A stretch of DNA of 64,000 bases from Favolaschia claudopus (Eukaryota > Basidiomycota > Agaricomycetes > Agaricales > Mycenaceae). Of this stretch, positions 34,609-45,714 are shown piece by piece. Below the pieces are notes generated by a model. That model worked only from the letters and a program-made list of their open reading frames with translations. It did not search any database and was not told the origin of the DNA. Made by a program: the position numbers and the translations under genes. Location: the NCBI GenBank assembly GCA_037176885.1, contig JAWWNJ010000159.1, positions 372,001 to 436,000 on the forward strand, written 5' to 3'. How positions within the stretch are numbered: the first letter of the stretch is position 1; each line of letters opens with the position of its first letter.

Positions 34609-37235
34609 CTATTGTATTGAGGCGTCGACAAATGCCTGCGCCTGAACATTATACAGCTCGAAATATTCGCCACCTCGTGCCATGAGCTCCTTGTGCGTTC
34701 CAGTTTCGATGGCTTCGCCCTCCTTCATGCATCTAGGATGAGGAACTTGTTAATACTTAGAGTCCACTTTGTCTCTAACAAATTCAACTTGCATTATAAG
34801 GTCCGCATGCTTGGTCAAGTGGCCAAACCGATGTGTTACAAATATCATTGTCTTCCCTTGACGGGATTCTCGGAGGCGCTGGAATAATTGGTATTCGCCT
34901 TTAGGATCCAATGCAGAGCTTGGTTCATCTGCTGTGGCAAAACGAATATTGCCTGAGAAAAGCCGCATGAAGGTCCGAGATCTAATGTGTGTTAGGCGTT
35001 CATGTAATTGTTTTCAAGTTCCAGACCCACGTACGCTACAAGGCGCTGCCTTTCCCCGCCTAAAGAATGCTGAATTAACAGGGCCAAGTCCGCGAACGGT
35101 CGAGAACTCTCACCGGAAACCTCAGCTTTCTTTTCCAAACCTTCTAAGATCTCCTTCAACTTCTTGTGCTTCTTCTTATCCAAGTGGCCCGCCCGAGCAG
35201 TGCTCACAGGATCCAGAATCGCGTCGAATCCGTCTTTTTGTCGCTCAATGACCCCGTCAGCACCCCCCGATTCTGATGCCTGCGCAACCATGTCCATGTC
35301 ATGGACGCGTTCCGGGTTGCCTAAGCCGATATTCTCCGCCAGGCTCAACGGATAGAGTACGTGGTCCTGTGTCAGTAGTGCTTGAACTCTGCGCAAATCC
35401 GAGATACGGTAATTCTTGATCGGTATCCCGTCAACCAAAATTTCGCCCGAATCGGCGTCGTATAATCGGTTGAGCAGTTTGATTATCGTAGATTTGCCAC
35501 TGCCGTTTGCACCGACGATGACGACGAGATGGCCGGCGGGGATTTTGAGGGAGACGTTTTTGATTGCGTTTGATTTGGATTTGGCTTCGGGGTAATTGAA
35601 GGAGACGTTTCTACAAGACTTCAGCGTTGGCGCACAATCTGAAAAATGGAGGCGGGAGACTTACTTCAACTCGAACGACATCCCATTTTCGCTGCTCTTC
35701 GAAGACGGGTAAGCCTCATCTCCATCCCGAAGCTTGTTTTCCACCGAACCCATCTCGTATAATTCTCGAATATGCGTCAAACACTGTGTCGCCCGTGTCC
35801 AGTCTAAATGAATAAGTTGAAATGTATAGGTAAGAACCTGCGCGTGCTGTTGGAGTATAGCGAACGCAGAAACGCTGAAGGTATTCGGAAATAGAATCGA
35901 ATGCGCGGCCCAATAAAGCTTGAAAGTGAATCAATTTATCTGGCAATTCAAATTCCATCCTCGAAGCATGTTTCCACTCACCATAGGTAAATCATAGCTC
36001 AGGCGACTGATTATCCGGATTATTGGGTGTTTTCTTGCCCTGTAAGCGCTATGAACGGACCCATCCGAAACATCCCCCAAGGCCTGTCTCGCCTTTCGAT
36101 ATTCTGAGAATTACCTTTAACTCGCATCGGTACAAGAAGTCGACGCGTTCTTACCTTCGACTATCCATCCTCCTAGGTTAGAAGAAACGACGCCCTCGCG
36201 ATAGGTGTCACCGAACGCGAGTTGATGTAACGCGCGAAGTCTGAGATATGCAGGGTTCTCAGAGAAAATGATGTATGTTAGATTCACATAAGCTCAAAAG
36301 GATCGGCGCCGAAGAATTGGTGTAGTACCTTTCCTCCATATATTTTGCCCATGCGTAGTATTGATGATAGGGCCCACGAGGGAAAGCGCCGTGAAAATGA
36401 TTCCCCCGTTGGTTTGCCGCAAGACAATCAAAATTTGGCTTGAGACCTGAGATACTCGCTCGAAGATTCGGGTCAGGAACGTGAATGAGTCCCAAGCCAG
36501 AACTGAGGAAACGATTGGTCTGGAATTTTTATCTAGTGGACGAGTGATTAGAATAATGGATGCATTGAATCAGCAATACCTGCTGCTGTGGGGATGTCCA
36601 GCCGCAGTTTAGCTAAAGGCTGATTAACTTGCTTGAAGGAAAGAATTATGGTGTACAATGTTTGATACCTCTCAAGCTATACTCCTCGAAATGCAACTTG
36701 ACACGGGTTTCGAGCATTGGTGTAACTTGATCCCTGACGAAGCGTTCATCAAAACTCGGGCGGAAGGAGGGTTTGAAAACGACCGCTACCTTGCATAAGA
36801 GATCGTGGATGTCAACGCAACACACGCCAAGCGAATACACACAGCTCGTAAAATCGCCTGAACATCGGCACGTCCTTGTATCAAACCGACTTCAACTGAT
36901 TTCAATAGTCTCGTAGACGCATACAGCATCAATGATGTTTCCATTCCCGCCAAGGATCTTAGGACGAAGATCGAGAGCACGAGAGTGGGGCTGATGTAGT
37001 AAATCTCTTGTATGAAGCGCCAAAGAAGATGAACGAAAGTGAAATGCTCCTTCATTCGATCCCATTGCACCGAGAAATCGGAGGAGAGACTGAATCTGGA
37101 GGACAGTGGGAGTGATTCCTTGTGAAGTAGGAGTCGCCAAACGCCGAAGGTAAGAGTCGTGTATGAGTAGTCTTCGAGTTTGTCGTCCTCAGGTTCATAG
37201 TTTATGGGCTCCGTGGGTCCGGCAGAATGCTTCAT
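34609..37235 (-). CDS. ABC half-transporter, complete paralogue
   Basis: A TMD-NBD half-transporter with many introns, from the ATG at 37235 to the TAG at 34609-34611. The N-terminal half has the helices seen in the left-edge paralogue (LEDYSYTTLTFGVWRLLL, the DQVTPMLETRVKLHFEEY block, ILIVLRQTNGGIIFTALSL). The NBD has Walker A VGANGSGKST, then GEILVDGIPIKNYRISDL, a Q-loop segment (LLTQDHVLYPLSLAENI), an ABC-signature region HSLGGERQR, Walker B FATADEPSSALD and the switch His in IFVTHRFGHL. The C-terminus is AQAFVDASIQ. Where the family has FADLSGGERQR this gene reads FADLALLIQHSLGGERQR, an apparent short insertion that displaces the usual LSGG, so its ATPase may be impaired or the local splice differs. 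Substrate unknown. Confidence 0.8.
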
Positions 37236-37660
37236 GAAGTGTGGTCGCTTTCTGCTTCCAACTGCAAACGTTCTAGCGTGATAGTTACTGGTACTACTTA
37301 CCAGGAGTATTCGACTCGCCGAGTCACTGGTTCAAGGGTTGACTCAAGGTTGACTAGTAGGGTGCTAGTAGGCAGAGTGGAACGCGAGTAAGAGGAAGAA
37401 GAGAAGTGCCCCAACGTGACGTGGGCGGCGCTTATGCCCCTGGAGTGAGAGATTCCCGCGCCGTGATACCGGGTTGAATTTTAAATTTTCACACGGTTCA
37501 ACTTCACCACCTTTCCGTCTTGATGTTGAGTTTAACGCTGGCTCGAAAGTTCGTCATAATTCGAAACGTCAAGCATGTATTAGTCAGCTGCTCATCCAGA
37601 GCCATCGCGCTCGCCTTGCTTTGAGCTCTCGGCGGCCTCTAGCGACCCCCCCGGCCTGCT
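37236..37660. other. Upstream region of ABC transporter
   Basis: Intergenic sequence carrying the promoter of the second ABC gene. No TATA or gene identified. Confidence 0.3.
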
Positions 37661-37666
37661 CCAGCG

Positions 37667-37985
37667 ACACTTTTCGAAGACGAGGCAGAGCGGGTCTGGG
37701 CGAGAATTGTCCACGGTGGTGGGGATGTAGGTGGGCAGCTAGCGTTGATTTGGGCTAAGGCTGAGATGAGGATTGTTTGCAGTCAGGGCTCGGTCGTGCC
37801 GGGGCGCAAGAGGGACGTTATCTACCACGAACGACACCGGAGCCTTGCTTGCCAGTTGCCAGCATGACGAGGACGACTTTTGACTCTTCCGATAGATTTG
37901 GGGTCGACATTTGTCCGGTTCAATTATCCCGAGAAGAAGGGGAGAAGGAGCAAGTTGGGTTATCCCAGGGTGGGTAGATGAGTGA
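37667..37985 (-). pseudogene. Duplicated 5' fragment of the NmrA-like gene (left part)
   Basis: This sequence matches 32493-32787 in the same orientation. On the minus strand it retains exon 1 (start near 37913, MSTPNLSEESKVVLVML then ATGKQGSGVVR), an intron, and the start of exon 2 (LAQINASCPPTSPPPWTIL, AQTRSASSSKS). It then breaks off at about 37667 where similarity to the parent ends. It lacks about three quarters of the gene and cannot code a working enzyme. The matching upstream region continues only to about 37985 and resumes at 44089, so the duplicate was later interrupted. Confidence 0.8.
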
Positions 37986-38702
37986 ATACCCACTATCTAG
38001 AGTGGGTTTTGGGGTGCGCCCAATCAGTAAAATGGCGAGAGATCAGATGGGAACCGGTCCAACGCCGGCCCGCCATCATAAAAGTTCCTTTCGCGGTTCT
38101 TTCTTCTCACACTGTTGTGAACGCGGTCACGTTGCCTCGAACCTTTTGCTGTCGACTCATAGTATGTTGCGAGTCAGTCTGCATTCTGATTGCCCAGCGT
38201 GAAAGTGAGTCAAATGGTGTTCATCCTGTGCTCATCTCCTGTTACAACTTCGTTTCATCGGCATCAGCGGCCAAGGACTTGTTTGGAGTCATAACGCGCG
38301 CTCCTTTAAAAAGTCTCGCCGTCTGTTTCTAGTAGCAATCTTCTATGTCCATTACCATCAACGGGCGATCTCCCCTCTCCTTGACTTCTGTTTCCGCACC
38401 CATTACCACTTTCTCCGCTCCGTTTTGCGTCAACTCTTTTCTATTTCTGCGCCTCCTCTTTTTTAGATTTTTTTTTTGCTGCAGCTCTGCCTAGGCCACC
38501 TTGATCTTCATCCACTCGTGAACCTATATGTGATGATTTAGCTTGTTTGGCCCGCCTGATGAGAGCTGGTTGACGTGAATACGTCGACCGAGCGAGCTTC
38601 AGGCAAGGGTTGTCGAGTGGCCATGTCTTCGGAGCGATGTTATCGGTTGACAGATGTGTCGCTCCCTTTTCCCTCATTCATCCTCCCAGATCTCCTAATT
38701 TG
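37986..38702. other. Inserted sequence left of the Copia element
   Basis: About 0.7 kb absent from the parental locus (the parent is continuous at 32787/32788). I find no gene, no clear terminal repeat and no similarity to other parts of the window. It may be an older insertion into which the Copia element later jumped. Confidence 0.4.
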
Positions 38703-38707
38703 TTTAC

Positions 38708-38995
38708 TGTAGAAAACTTTTGTGTAGTGGGTGGTTCACTCGATCGTAGGGTAATAATTCTGTATCTCGATTGAACGAAATACTGGGGGTATATATACCC
38801 GTAAGAACAATGTAATATACAACTATAAATAATCGTAGGTAAGAACAATAAGAAACTGAACACAATGGACAAGAGTCCCATTGTTCAACCTTCGGCTGTG
38901 CGTATCCACGCTACGAGCCTGTGCGTAACCTGTGCGTATCCGTAACCATGTGCCACAGGCCTGTGCGCCATGATACGGCTTGATTCCTTCCAACA
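38708..38995 (-). repeat. Copia 3' LTR (left copy)
   Basis: 288 bp. It matches the right LTR except for one substitution and a 2-base difference in the GTGG run near 38727. It contains a palindromic GGGTATATATACCC (about 38789-38802) that could act as the TATA element of the element's promoter. Confidence 0.95.
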
Positions 38996-39002
38996 CTCCC
39001 CC

Positions 39003-42000
39003 TCAAGCCGGAATTAATCCCAGTGCTTGAATAAGCGGTTTGAACTTGAAAGCGGCCAGCGCCTTTGTGAGTACATCCGCTGTCATCTCGTTTGTTGGAC
39101 AGTAAACGACTTGGAGGGTTCCGTTCTCGATTTGCTCGCGAATAAAATGATAACGAATGTCGATGTGCTTTGTGCGAGCGTGAAACTGTCCGAGTTCAGC
39201 ATGCGCGAGTGATATGGCGGATTGGTTGTCATTATAGATGAGGAAGGGGAAAGTAATGGGGCCGAAGAGTTCCGCCATGAAGTAGCGAAACCAAATCGCC
39301 TCTTTCGAAGTGTAGGTGATGGCTATATATTCAGCCTCGGTAGTGGACAGTGAGACTATCTCCTGTTGTTTGGATGACCATGAAACTGCGGCGCCGTTTA
39401 AGATGAACGCGTAGCCCGATATGGCTTTGCGATTCTCTAGTGACATTCCATCGGCGTCGGCATAGATCTCCATACCAAGTGCACTATCCGATGCACTGTA
39501 AGTAAGTGCGTGGGTGCGTGTTCCTTTCAAATATTGTAGAACACGTTTTGCAGCGGTCCAGTGAGGGATTCCGGGATTGTCGATAAAGCGTGATAAGACG
39601 CAGACTGCAAACGCTAAGTCTGGTCGAGTAGCCGTAGCTAGCCATACAAGTCCCCCAATTAATTCGCGATAGGGTGTACCCTTCATTGCTGCGATGTCGG
39701 TAGGAGTTGTTGGACATTGATCACGGTTAAGTTGAACCGTGGGATCGAGAGGTACGGAGACTGATTTGCAATCAGCCATGTTGAATTTCCGTAGCAAAGA
39801 ATCAATGTAGGTCGTCTGCGACAATGCCAGTGTGCCCTTCTCTCTGTCCCTTCTAACTTCCATCCCCAACAACCAACTAATAGCTCCCAATTTCGTGATT
39901 TTGAATAAATTCCCAATTTCCTCCTGAATCTCGTCGATTAATGCGGGTGAAGTCCCGGTGATTGTGCTATCATCAATGTGTATAGCCATAAGAATGATGT
40001 CGTTGCCTCGAACGGCGCGGTAGACGGCGTAGTCGGAATGTAGAGGGTAAATGCCGAGTGTAGCGAGAGCTGAAGTCAACTTCTCGTACCACTTGCGGCT
40101 TGCTTGTTTCAATCCGTAGATTGTACGTTGGAGTCGGACAACCTCTCCATTGTTGCCGTTAGAGTAGTGTGGAGCCTGCTCCATATATATCTCTTCATCG
40201 GCAGTGAATTCTCCGTTCAGAAATGCGGCGGAATAATCAAAGACTTTGATGTCCCAGTTAAACCGTGTCGCAATAGATAAGAGTGTGCGGAGGGAGGATA
40301 ATTTTGCCGTGGGTGAAAAGGTCTCGAAGTAATCCACTCCTTGAACCTGAGTGAATCCTCGAGCAACGAGTCGAGCTTTGTATTTGTCGATCTCGCCGTT
40401 TGCTTTGCGTTTGATCCGCAGTGCCCATTTGGATCCCACAACGTTTCGGTCCGTGGGCCTGGGAACCAAGCTGTCACCGAATGTGTTTGTCTTCTTCATC
40501 GCCTCCATCTCCACGTCCATTGCTGCCTGAAACAGCGGCCAATCCTCTCTCTTCATTGCTTCTTCAACCGTAGGTGAGTCCGATAAATCTCCTATTCCTG
40601 CATATGCGTACTCCATTCCGATTCCCATCAGGTATGAGTTGTCATCTCCGCCATCCGCAAGGTGAGCTCCACGTCGTGTGCGAGTCCCTTCAATAATGTT
40701 TCTTGGATCTATTGTACTTGAAATATCTCGAGGTGCTATTCTTGATTCTTCTGTATTTTCAGGTGGGGTGGAAGGAGGTGTAGTGAGCGGAGAAGGTGGT
40801 GTTATTGAGCGGGGAGGTGCTTGAGCAACACTAGGTGTGTGCTGGATGTTTTCTGATTTTTCTTCGACTCTAATATTCGCTTTCTCCCCCTCATTCAGCA
40901 CTCTATAAATTCCTCCACTTCTTTTAACCTCCGGAAACTTTACGCTGCGCTCAACGCGAATTGAGCGATTGTCTGGGTAGTAAATGCGATGCCCGTCGAT
41001 GCTCTCAAGGTCCAGTCCGACCCATCTGCCCTCACGAGCTCGCCCTTCAAGTTTTCCTCCATCCTCAACATGTACCGCAACTTTGCAACCCCATTCGTGA
41101 ATGTGCCGCAAGTCCGGTTTCGTCCCGTAAAATGCCTCGTAAGGTGTTCGACCTCCTAATGCTTTGGTAGATGTTCTATTCTTCAACCATACTGCGTGCT
41201 TTAATGCTTCTCCCCATAGATTTGACGGTAATTTTGCGGCGTGCAACAATGCACGAACTTTCTCAAGTAATGTTCGATTGAGTCTCTCAGCGACTCCGTT
41301 GTGCTCGGGGGTATCGTGAACAGTGAGGCGGCGTCGAATACCTCTCTTGGCAAGGTATTTATCGAATTTATGACTCTTATACTCGCCGCCGTTGTCGGAA
41401 TGAAGAATTTTAATTTTTATCCCTCGTTCCGTCTCCCATCTCGCATCAACGTCTTCAAAAGCATCCTGTGTCTCGTCCTTTGTATGCATCAAGACAGCCA
41501 CTGTATAGCGCGAAGCTTCGTCTGTAAACGAGCTGTAATATCGCTTGTGTTGCGGGGTTTCGACCGTGGCCGGTCCCCACACATCCGTGTGTACCTCATC
41601 GCCGACGTTCCCTGCCGCCGTGCGCTCTGTTGACTTTGAAATCGATTTCCGAGTCATCCTGCCGTGCAGGCATGACTTGCATTCTTCTTCTCTCGTAGTT
41701 CCATTCTCTTCAAGCTCAATCCCGTCCACCAATTTATTCTTCACTAATCTTTCAGCGGATTCGACGGGAATATGTCCTAAGAGCCGATGAAGCTCATCAG
41801 GAGTTGTAACGAGCGGCCCATCCGAAGCTGCATTCGCATATACGCCTGTGACCGGCACCGCAACAGTATAGAGTCCGCGTACAAGTGGGATCGCGCCAAT
41901 ACGTTGGTGTTTGGCGTCAAATATTTGGCACTCGTTTTCGCGGAATTGTATGGCGTAGCCAGCGCGTGCGATGCGCCCGATGGATATAAGTGTGGGGCCG

Positions 42001-43322
42001 AGTTTAGGTACGTGCAAGACGTCCTTCACGAGGACTCTTGTCGACCGCGTCGGTCCATTTGGAACCTGTACGTGCATGTCTCCCATCCCAATGGCGTCCA
42101 ATTGCTGATCATTCGCTACATTAATTCCTCGCCGGGTAATGGTCCGATAATTCGTTAAACGGTGTCGTGAGGGTGTCATATGGCTTGATGCGCCCGAGTC
42201 GTAAATGTCGAGTGCTTCGGCGGGGGCAGTGGCGTATGCGGCTTCAGAGGTGAGTGATGTCTTCACCGAGTGTTCATCAATCCCATTGTCTCTGACATCG
42301 TCAGCATCTTCTTCGTCGCTGTCTGACGCGTCCAGTAATTCTGGTAAGTCCGCAAATTCGTCCTCCTCCTCCTCTTCATCCATCTCATCAAATTCTATCT
42401 CGTCCTCCAACCCGTCCGTCGCCGCCATCCATGCGGCATCAAAGTCGCGCTCTGTCTTGGCGCTATTCGCTTGGCTTCGAACCTTCCTATGCGGGTTCTG
42501 CCCTTCTCTTCCTCCTCCTTTAGCCCAACATTCCTTCGATATATGTCCCTTCTTGTGACAATTGTAGCATTCCATCATCTTCTTCGACTTAAACTTGCCG
42601 CCGTTCCCATAGAACGCAGCCTCCTTCTCGCCCTTCAATGTAGGTTTAGCCGCTTTCCTGTCGGCTTCATCACTGATGCCTTGAAGCACAGTGTCGGGAT
42701 CGAGTGTTTTGCCAAGAAGCGTGGCGGCACCCGTAAGTGCCGAAAGGTATGTTTCGTAGGACGCGGGGAGCGATCCTAAGACGATTGCGACGAAATTGTC
42801 GTCTCCTGGGTCGGCGCTCATCGCTACGAGCTCCGCTCGGATCGTCCTTAATTTATCTAGGTGCGCCTTTACATCGCCACCTTCTGCACAACACTCGTCT
42901 TGGAGCTTGCGCCTCAAATCCACCGTAACCATCTTTGACTTCTTCTCATATTCATCCTTAACCTTTGTCCACATCCCCTTCGCCGTTGCTTCCCCCTTAA
43001 CCTTTAAGAACAACGAATCCGGCAACACCGTAGCAAGTCCTTGCTTGATGATAGCCTGCTCCGATCTCCAGATCCGTCGACGTGCAAGGTACGTGTCGTT
43101 GGCTTTCGTCTCGTCCGCCGTGGGTGCGTTTACGTCCGTGATTTTTGGTGCAGTCGGGGCGTCCGTCAGGAGCTCAAAGTGCTCGGTGAGTCCTGCCGCG
43201 TCCAGCGCGAACAGGAAGCGGTCACGGAAGAAAACCCAATTTGTGCCATCGGATTTACAAGCGGGGAGTTTAGCGAAGTACTCGCCGAGTTTAGCGGTAG
43301 AAGAGAATGTGTTTGTAGACAT
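39003..43322 (-). CDS. Copia Gag-Pol polyprotein
   Basis: One uninterrupted frame of 1439 residues on the minus strand, the normal length for a fungal Copia polyprotein. In order: Gag with the zinc knuckle [14 protein letters not shown] (about 253-266); aspartic protease site DSGASSHM (about 375); integrase with HRLLGHIP and the HHCC-type segment CKSCLHGRM, then catalytic Asp and Glu regions ([35 protein letters not shown]); reverse transcriptase with [25 protein letters not shown] and active site IHIDD; and RNase H with [15 protein letters not shown], the NDNQSAI motif and TKHIDIRYH. The domain order PR-IN-RT-RH defines Copia. All catalytic residues appear present, so the product is probably functional. 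The stop codon overlaps the polypurine tract. Confidence 0.95.
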   Translation of the reverse strand: MSTNTFSSTAKLGEYFAKLPACKSDGTNWVFFRDRFLFALDAAGLTEHFELLTDAPTAPKITDVNAPTADETKANDTYLARRRIWRSEQAIIKQGLATVLPDSLFLKVKGEATAKGMWTKVKDEYEKKSKMVTVDLRRKLQDECCAEGGDVKAHLDKLRTIRAELVAMSADPGDDNFVAIVLGSLPASYETYLSALTGAATLLGKTLDPDTVLQGISDEADRKAAKPTLKGEKEAAFYGNGGKFKSKKMMECYNCHKKGHISKECWAKGGGREGQNPHRKVRSQANSAKTERDFDAAWMAATDGLEDEIEFDEMDEEEEEDEFADLPELLDASDSDEEDADDVRDNGIDEHSVKTSLTSEAAYATAPAEALDIYDSGASSHMTPSRHRLTNYRTITRRGINVANDQQLDAIGMGDMHVQVPNGPTRSTRVLVKDVLHVPKLGPTLISIGRIARAGYAIQFRENECQIFDAKHQRIGAIPLVRGLYTVAVPVTGVYANAASDGPLVTTPDELHRLLGHIPVESAERLVKNKLVDGIELEENGTTREEECKSCLHGRMTRKSISKSTERTAAGNVGDEVHTDVWGPATVETPQHKRYYSSFTDEASRYTVAVLMHTKDETQDAFEDVDARWETERGIKIKILHSDNGGEYKSHKFDKYLAKRGIRRRLTVHDTPEHNGVAERLNRTLLEKVRALLHAAKLPSNLWGEALKHAVWLKNRTSTKALGGRTPYEAFYGTKPDLRHIHEWGCKVAVHVEDGGKLEGRAREGRWVGLDLESIDGHRIYYPDNRSIRVERSVKFPEVKRSGGIYRVLNEGEKANIRVEEKSENIQHTPSVAQAPPRSITPPSPLTTPPSTPPENTEESRIAPRDISSTIDPRNIIEGTRTRRGAHLADGGDDNSYLMGIGMEYAYAGIGDLSDSPTVEEAMKREDWPLFQAAMDVEMEAMKKTNTFGDSLVPRPTDRNVVGSKWALRIKRKANGEIDKYKARLVARGFTQVQGVDYFETFSPTAKLSSLRTLLSIATRFNWDIKVFDYSAAFLNGEFTADEEIYMEQAPHYSNGNNGEVVRLQRTIYGLKQASRKWYEKLTSALATLGIYPLHSDYAVYRAVRGNDIILMAIHIDDSTITGTSPALIDEIQEEIGNLFKITKLGAISWLLGMEVRRDREKGTLALSQTTYIDSLLRKFNMADCKSVSVPLDPTVQLNRDQCPTTPTDIAAMKGTPYRELIGGLVWLATATRPDLAFAVCVLSRFIDNPGIPHWTAAKRVLQYLKGTRTHALTYSASDSALGMEIYADADGMSLENRKAISGYAFILNGAAVSWSSKQQEIVSLSTTEAEYIAITYTSKEAIWFRYFMAELFGPITFPFLIYNDNQSAISLAHAELGQFHARTKHIDIRYHFIREQIENGTLQVVYCPTNEMTADVLTKALAAFKFKPLIQALGLIPA

Positions 43323-43387
43323 TTTCTTGTGTGTGTGATTTTTGTAATGGTATTCGTTTAAGGTTTAAAGCGCGGGGGCCAATAACC

Positions 43388-43677
43388 TGTAGAAAACTTT
43401 TGTGTAGTGGTGGTGGTTCACTCGATCGTGGGGTAATAATTCTGTATCTCGATTGAACGAAATACTGGGGGTATATATACCCGTAAGAACAATGTAATAT
43501 ACAACTATAAATAATCGTAGGTAAGAACAATAAGAAACTGAACACAATGGACAAGAGTCCCATTGTTCAACCTTCGGCTGTGCGTATCCACGCTACGAGC
43601 CTGTGCGTAACCTGTGCGTATCCGTAACCATGTGCCACAGGCCTGTGCGCCATGATACGGCTTGATTCCTTCCAACA
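43388..43677 (-). repeat. Copia 5' LTR (right copy)
   Basis: 290 bp, almost identical to the left LTR. Just inside it on the minus strand is GGTTATTGGCCCCCGCG (43371-43387), the position expected for the primer-binding site. I could not assign a tRNA. Confidence 0.95.
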
Positions 43678-43682
43678 TTTAC

Positions 43683-44088
43683 ATCATCACAGCTCGATGA
43701 CTCCAGTCTTACTCGTAGGCTAGGGTGAACTTTACAAGTTGTACCGGTACCACACTCACTTTTGGCTTACTTACGTGCACTCAAAGTCTGAATTAGAAAT
43801 CGGCAAATCGGCGCAGCAATACTGTACTAAATTGGTTGAGGATCTTGGGATTCTGGTCACCGTGTAAGTGCTCTGGCTCTACCCGCATTGATTGCCTCCG
43901 AGTCTGGTCCAATTCGTTTACAAAGAAGATTCTTATGTGTGTCAAATCTAAAACACCTCCAAAATCCCCTCGCATACTCTCGGGCTGAGGAGAGTTCAAC
44001 AATTCTGGCAGATACTATTGAGGCTCTGCCCCCAAGCATGTGATGGGATAGTGGGCTCTGCCGCGTGGGCGCGGGCCTACTGCTGTTA
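43683..44088. other. Inserted sequence right of the Copia element
   Basis: About 0.4 kb between the Copia target duplication and the resumption of the duplicated NmrA upstream region. No gene seen. A short CCCACTATC word occurs near both outer ends of the whole insert (37990 and, inverted, 44049), too short to call terminal repeats. Confidence 0.35.
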
Positions 44089-44245
44089 TTATAACATGAA
44101 TCTCTTTCCGCTGAATCCGCTCAAGCGTCTTTCCGTCTGTCTGTTAAGATGACTGCTGGCTGTGAGGGATTCGATGGCAGTGCAATTCTGTATCGGACTG
44201 TTCGGGCCGACGGTAAGTCGGATACATTGCCTGTTCAGGAATGAT
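44089..44245. repeat. Duplicated NmrA upstream region (right part)
   Basis: Matches 32788-32945 with small indels; shared runs include ATAACATGAATCTCTTTCCG and GCAATTCTGTATCGGACTG. Together with 37667-37985 it reconstructs one duplicate of 32493-32945. Confidence 0.8.
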
Positions 44246-44386
44246 GGCATCGTGACCGTGACATGTCCCAGAATCTCTCTTGTTCATTTCGTTGATGTTG
44301 TTTTCCTCAGCGCCGGAGTCTGAGGCCAGAGTGACGCGGGATCTACTCTACGTCGTGAATTTTGTGATTCTATCTCTGTTTCAGAT

Positions 44387-44760
44387 ATGCTGCGCGACCT
44401 CGTAGCCAACAGAATCCAAGTCGCTAACAAGTCGCCAAAACAAGTTGACCAAAACTCTGGCAGGAGACTTGCAGGAGACCAATGCCTACTTCTCAAGCTA
44501 GCTCAACAGATTACTGCCAATCTACAAGCTGAAAAGGCTGTAGCGCAAGAAAGACTCGACCCTTACACATATCCAGTTCTCTCTATACCCAACGAAATTA
44601 TGTCTCGCTTTCTGTTCATTCGCGGCCACCGCCCGCCTGCCGCGTAGCGTCTACTCGCAAATTCCCCTCACTCAAATTTTCAGTAAATGGCGGGCTATAG
44701 CAATCTGTACGCCTATTTTTTTTTTCGAAACCACCCGCGTCTCGTTTGGCCTCTGGAGCG
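44387..44760 (+). pseudogene. Truncated F-box protein gene
   Basis: The plus strand codes a coiled segment (LAQQITANLQAEKAVAQERL) and the F-box start YPVLSIPNEIMSRFLF, then stops at the TAG at 44645-44647. In another frame the family sequence resumes immediately as SVYSQIPLTQIFSKWRAIAI with CTPI, matching the usual basidiomycete F-box continuation. A frameshift therefore splits the F-box, and nothing recognisable follows after about 44760. I call it a decayed fragment. Confidence 0.65.
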
Positions 44761-44874
44761 AAGATTTGGGTCTGATCGGCATTACCCTACTTCATCTTCA
44801 GCTACATCGTTGGGAGCACGTGAAAATTCTATATCATTATATCCGAATCTTGAATAGCCATTGCCAAATTCTGC

Positions 44875-45478
44875 TCATCCGGGGGCCAATGCCAGTGTCG
44901 CGGCAAGCGCAGTCAGTGTGAGTCCCCCACTGGCATACGTCGAAACCAATCTGAATCGTGTATGAGGTAGACACCTGTTCAGCAGTAAACCAGCCCATAA
45001 CCCGGCCAAAACCGAAGGTAAAGAGAAAAAATTCTCGTTGAGAAAAGCGGGCTGCTTCAATTTGTAGGCATCCATAAGATAGCTTGCAGCAGGCAGCACA
45101 GCTGCGGTAGAACCCGTCCAGATTCCGACCCCGAAGGTACTGGTGCGCAGAGTTAGCATGGCCGTTGGCAGGCGGAGACCCTTATTGAAGGTGAGTAATT
45201 CACTGGGATGGCACTTGGGCGAAAGCTCACCGGACGAGCCCTGATGGCCTCCTCAACTACATAGGGAATCGTGCCAAAGACAGCGCCATATACGCTGCCA
45301 ATGGTTCCCATCAAAAGCGACGACATTCTAAGAGTTGGAAGTTCGTCATTTTCGACTACGGCGAGATAGAGTGGAAGCACTGAACCCAAGACTTAGTGCG
45401 GGGTGATACTTACTTTCCCTTGTGTGTGACGGTGGCCACTCTGTGCCACTGAACAGGGGGCTTTTTGTTGGTGGACAT
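44875..45478 (-). CDS. Small 4-helix membrane protein, family copy C
   Basis: Three exons from the ATG at 45478 (MSTNKKPPVQWHRVATVTHK). Exon 2 codes MSSLLMGTIGSVYGAVFGTI and PYVVEEAIRARP; exon 3 codes GLRLPTAMLTLRTSTFGVG, IWTGSTAAVLPAASYLM and ends LTALAATLALAPG. It shares the YGxxFGxIPYxV motif, the ARPGLR loop and both intron phases with copies A, B and D. Compared with D (KGKHRPLLSLG at the end of exon 1), copy C has GGAAAGTAAGTATCACCCC, an apparent 4-bp AAGT duplication. That would break the old exon but creates a GTAAGT donor; splicing there keeps frame and omits about eight residues. Confidence 0.7.
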
Positions 45479-45714
45479 GAACGAGAGAGCGGAACCGTGA
45501 CGCGGCTTATTAGCTTCGGCTTGAACATATTTAAAGGATGACTGCCGAGCTAATGCCGTAAGTACCGAACCATACTTGTACTCGTATCATAAAATTACTA
45601 CTGTAAAGGAAAGACTTTGATATTGATGTATAGAGAGTTGAGCGATTGTTTCATTTGGGTCATTGAGATAAAACATGTTTTCTACCTTACAAGGTGACCG
45701 AGCCATACTTTTAC

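Larger units (their letters stand above)
38703..43682 (-). mobile_element. Complete Ty1/Copia LTR retrotransposon with target duplication
   Basis: The element occupies 38708-43677 and is flanked on both sides by TTTAC (38703-38707, 43678-43682), a 5-bp target-site duplication. It is read on the minus strand, so its 5' LTR is the right copy. Both LTRs begin TG and end CA when read in the same direction. A polypurine tract (TTGAGGGGGAG on the minus strand, about 38996-39006) abuts the 3' LTR. The single uninterrupted gag-pol frame, near-identical LTRs and perfect target duplication indicate a recent, potentially mobile insertion. Confidence 0.95.

Noticed and set aside
42205..42558. Ser-rich plus-strand frame inside the Copia element
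   Set aside because: Opposite strand of the acidic Glu/Asp stretch of the Gag-Pol frame; antisense shadow.
37986..44088. The whole 6.1-kb insert as one DNA transposon with CCCACTATC ends
   Set aside because: The shared 9-base word is too short and offset from the junctions; no longer inverted repeat or clear target duplication was found.
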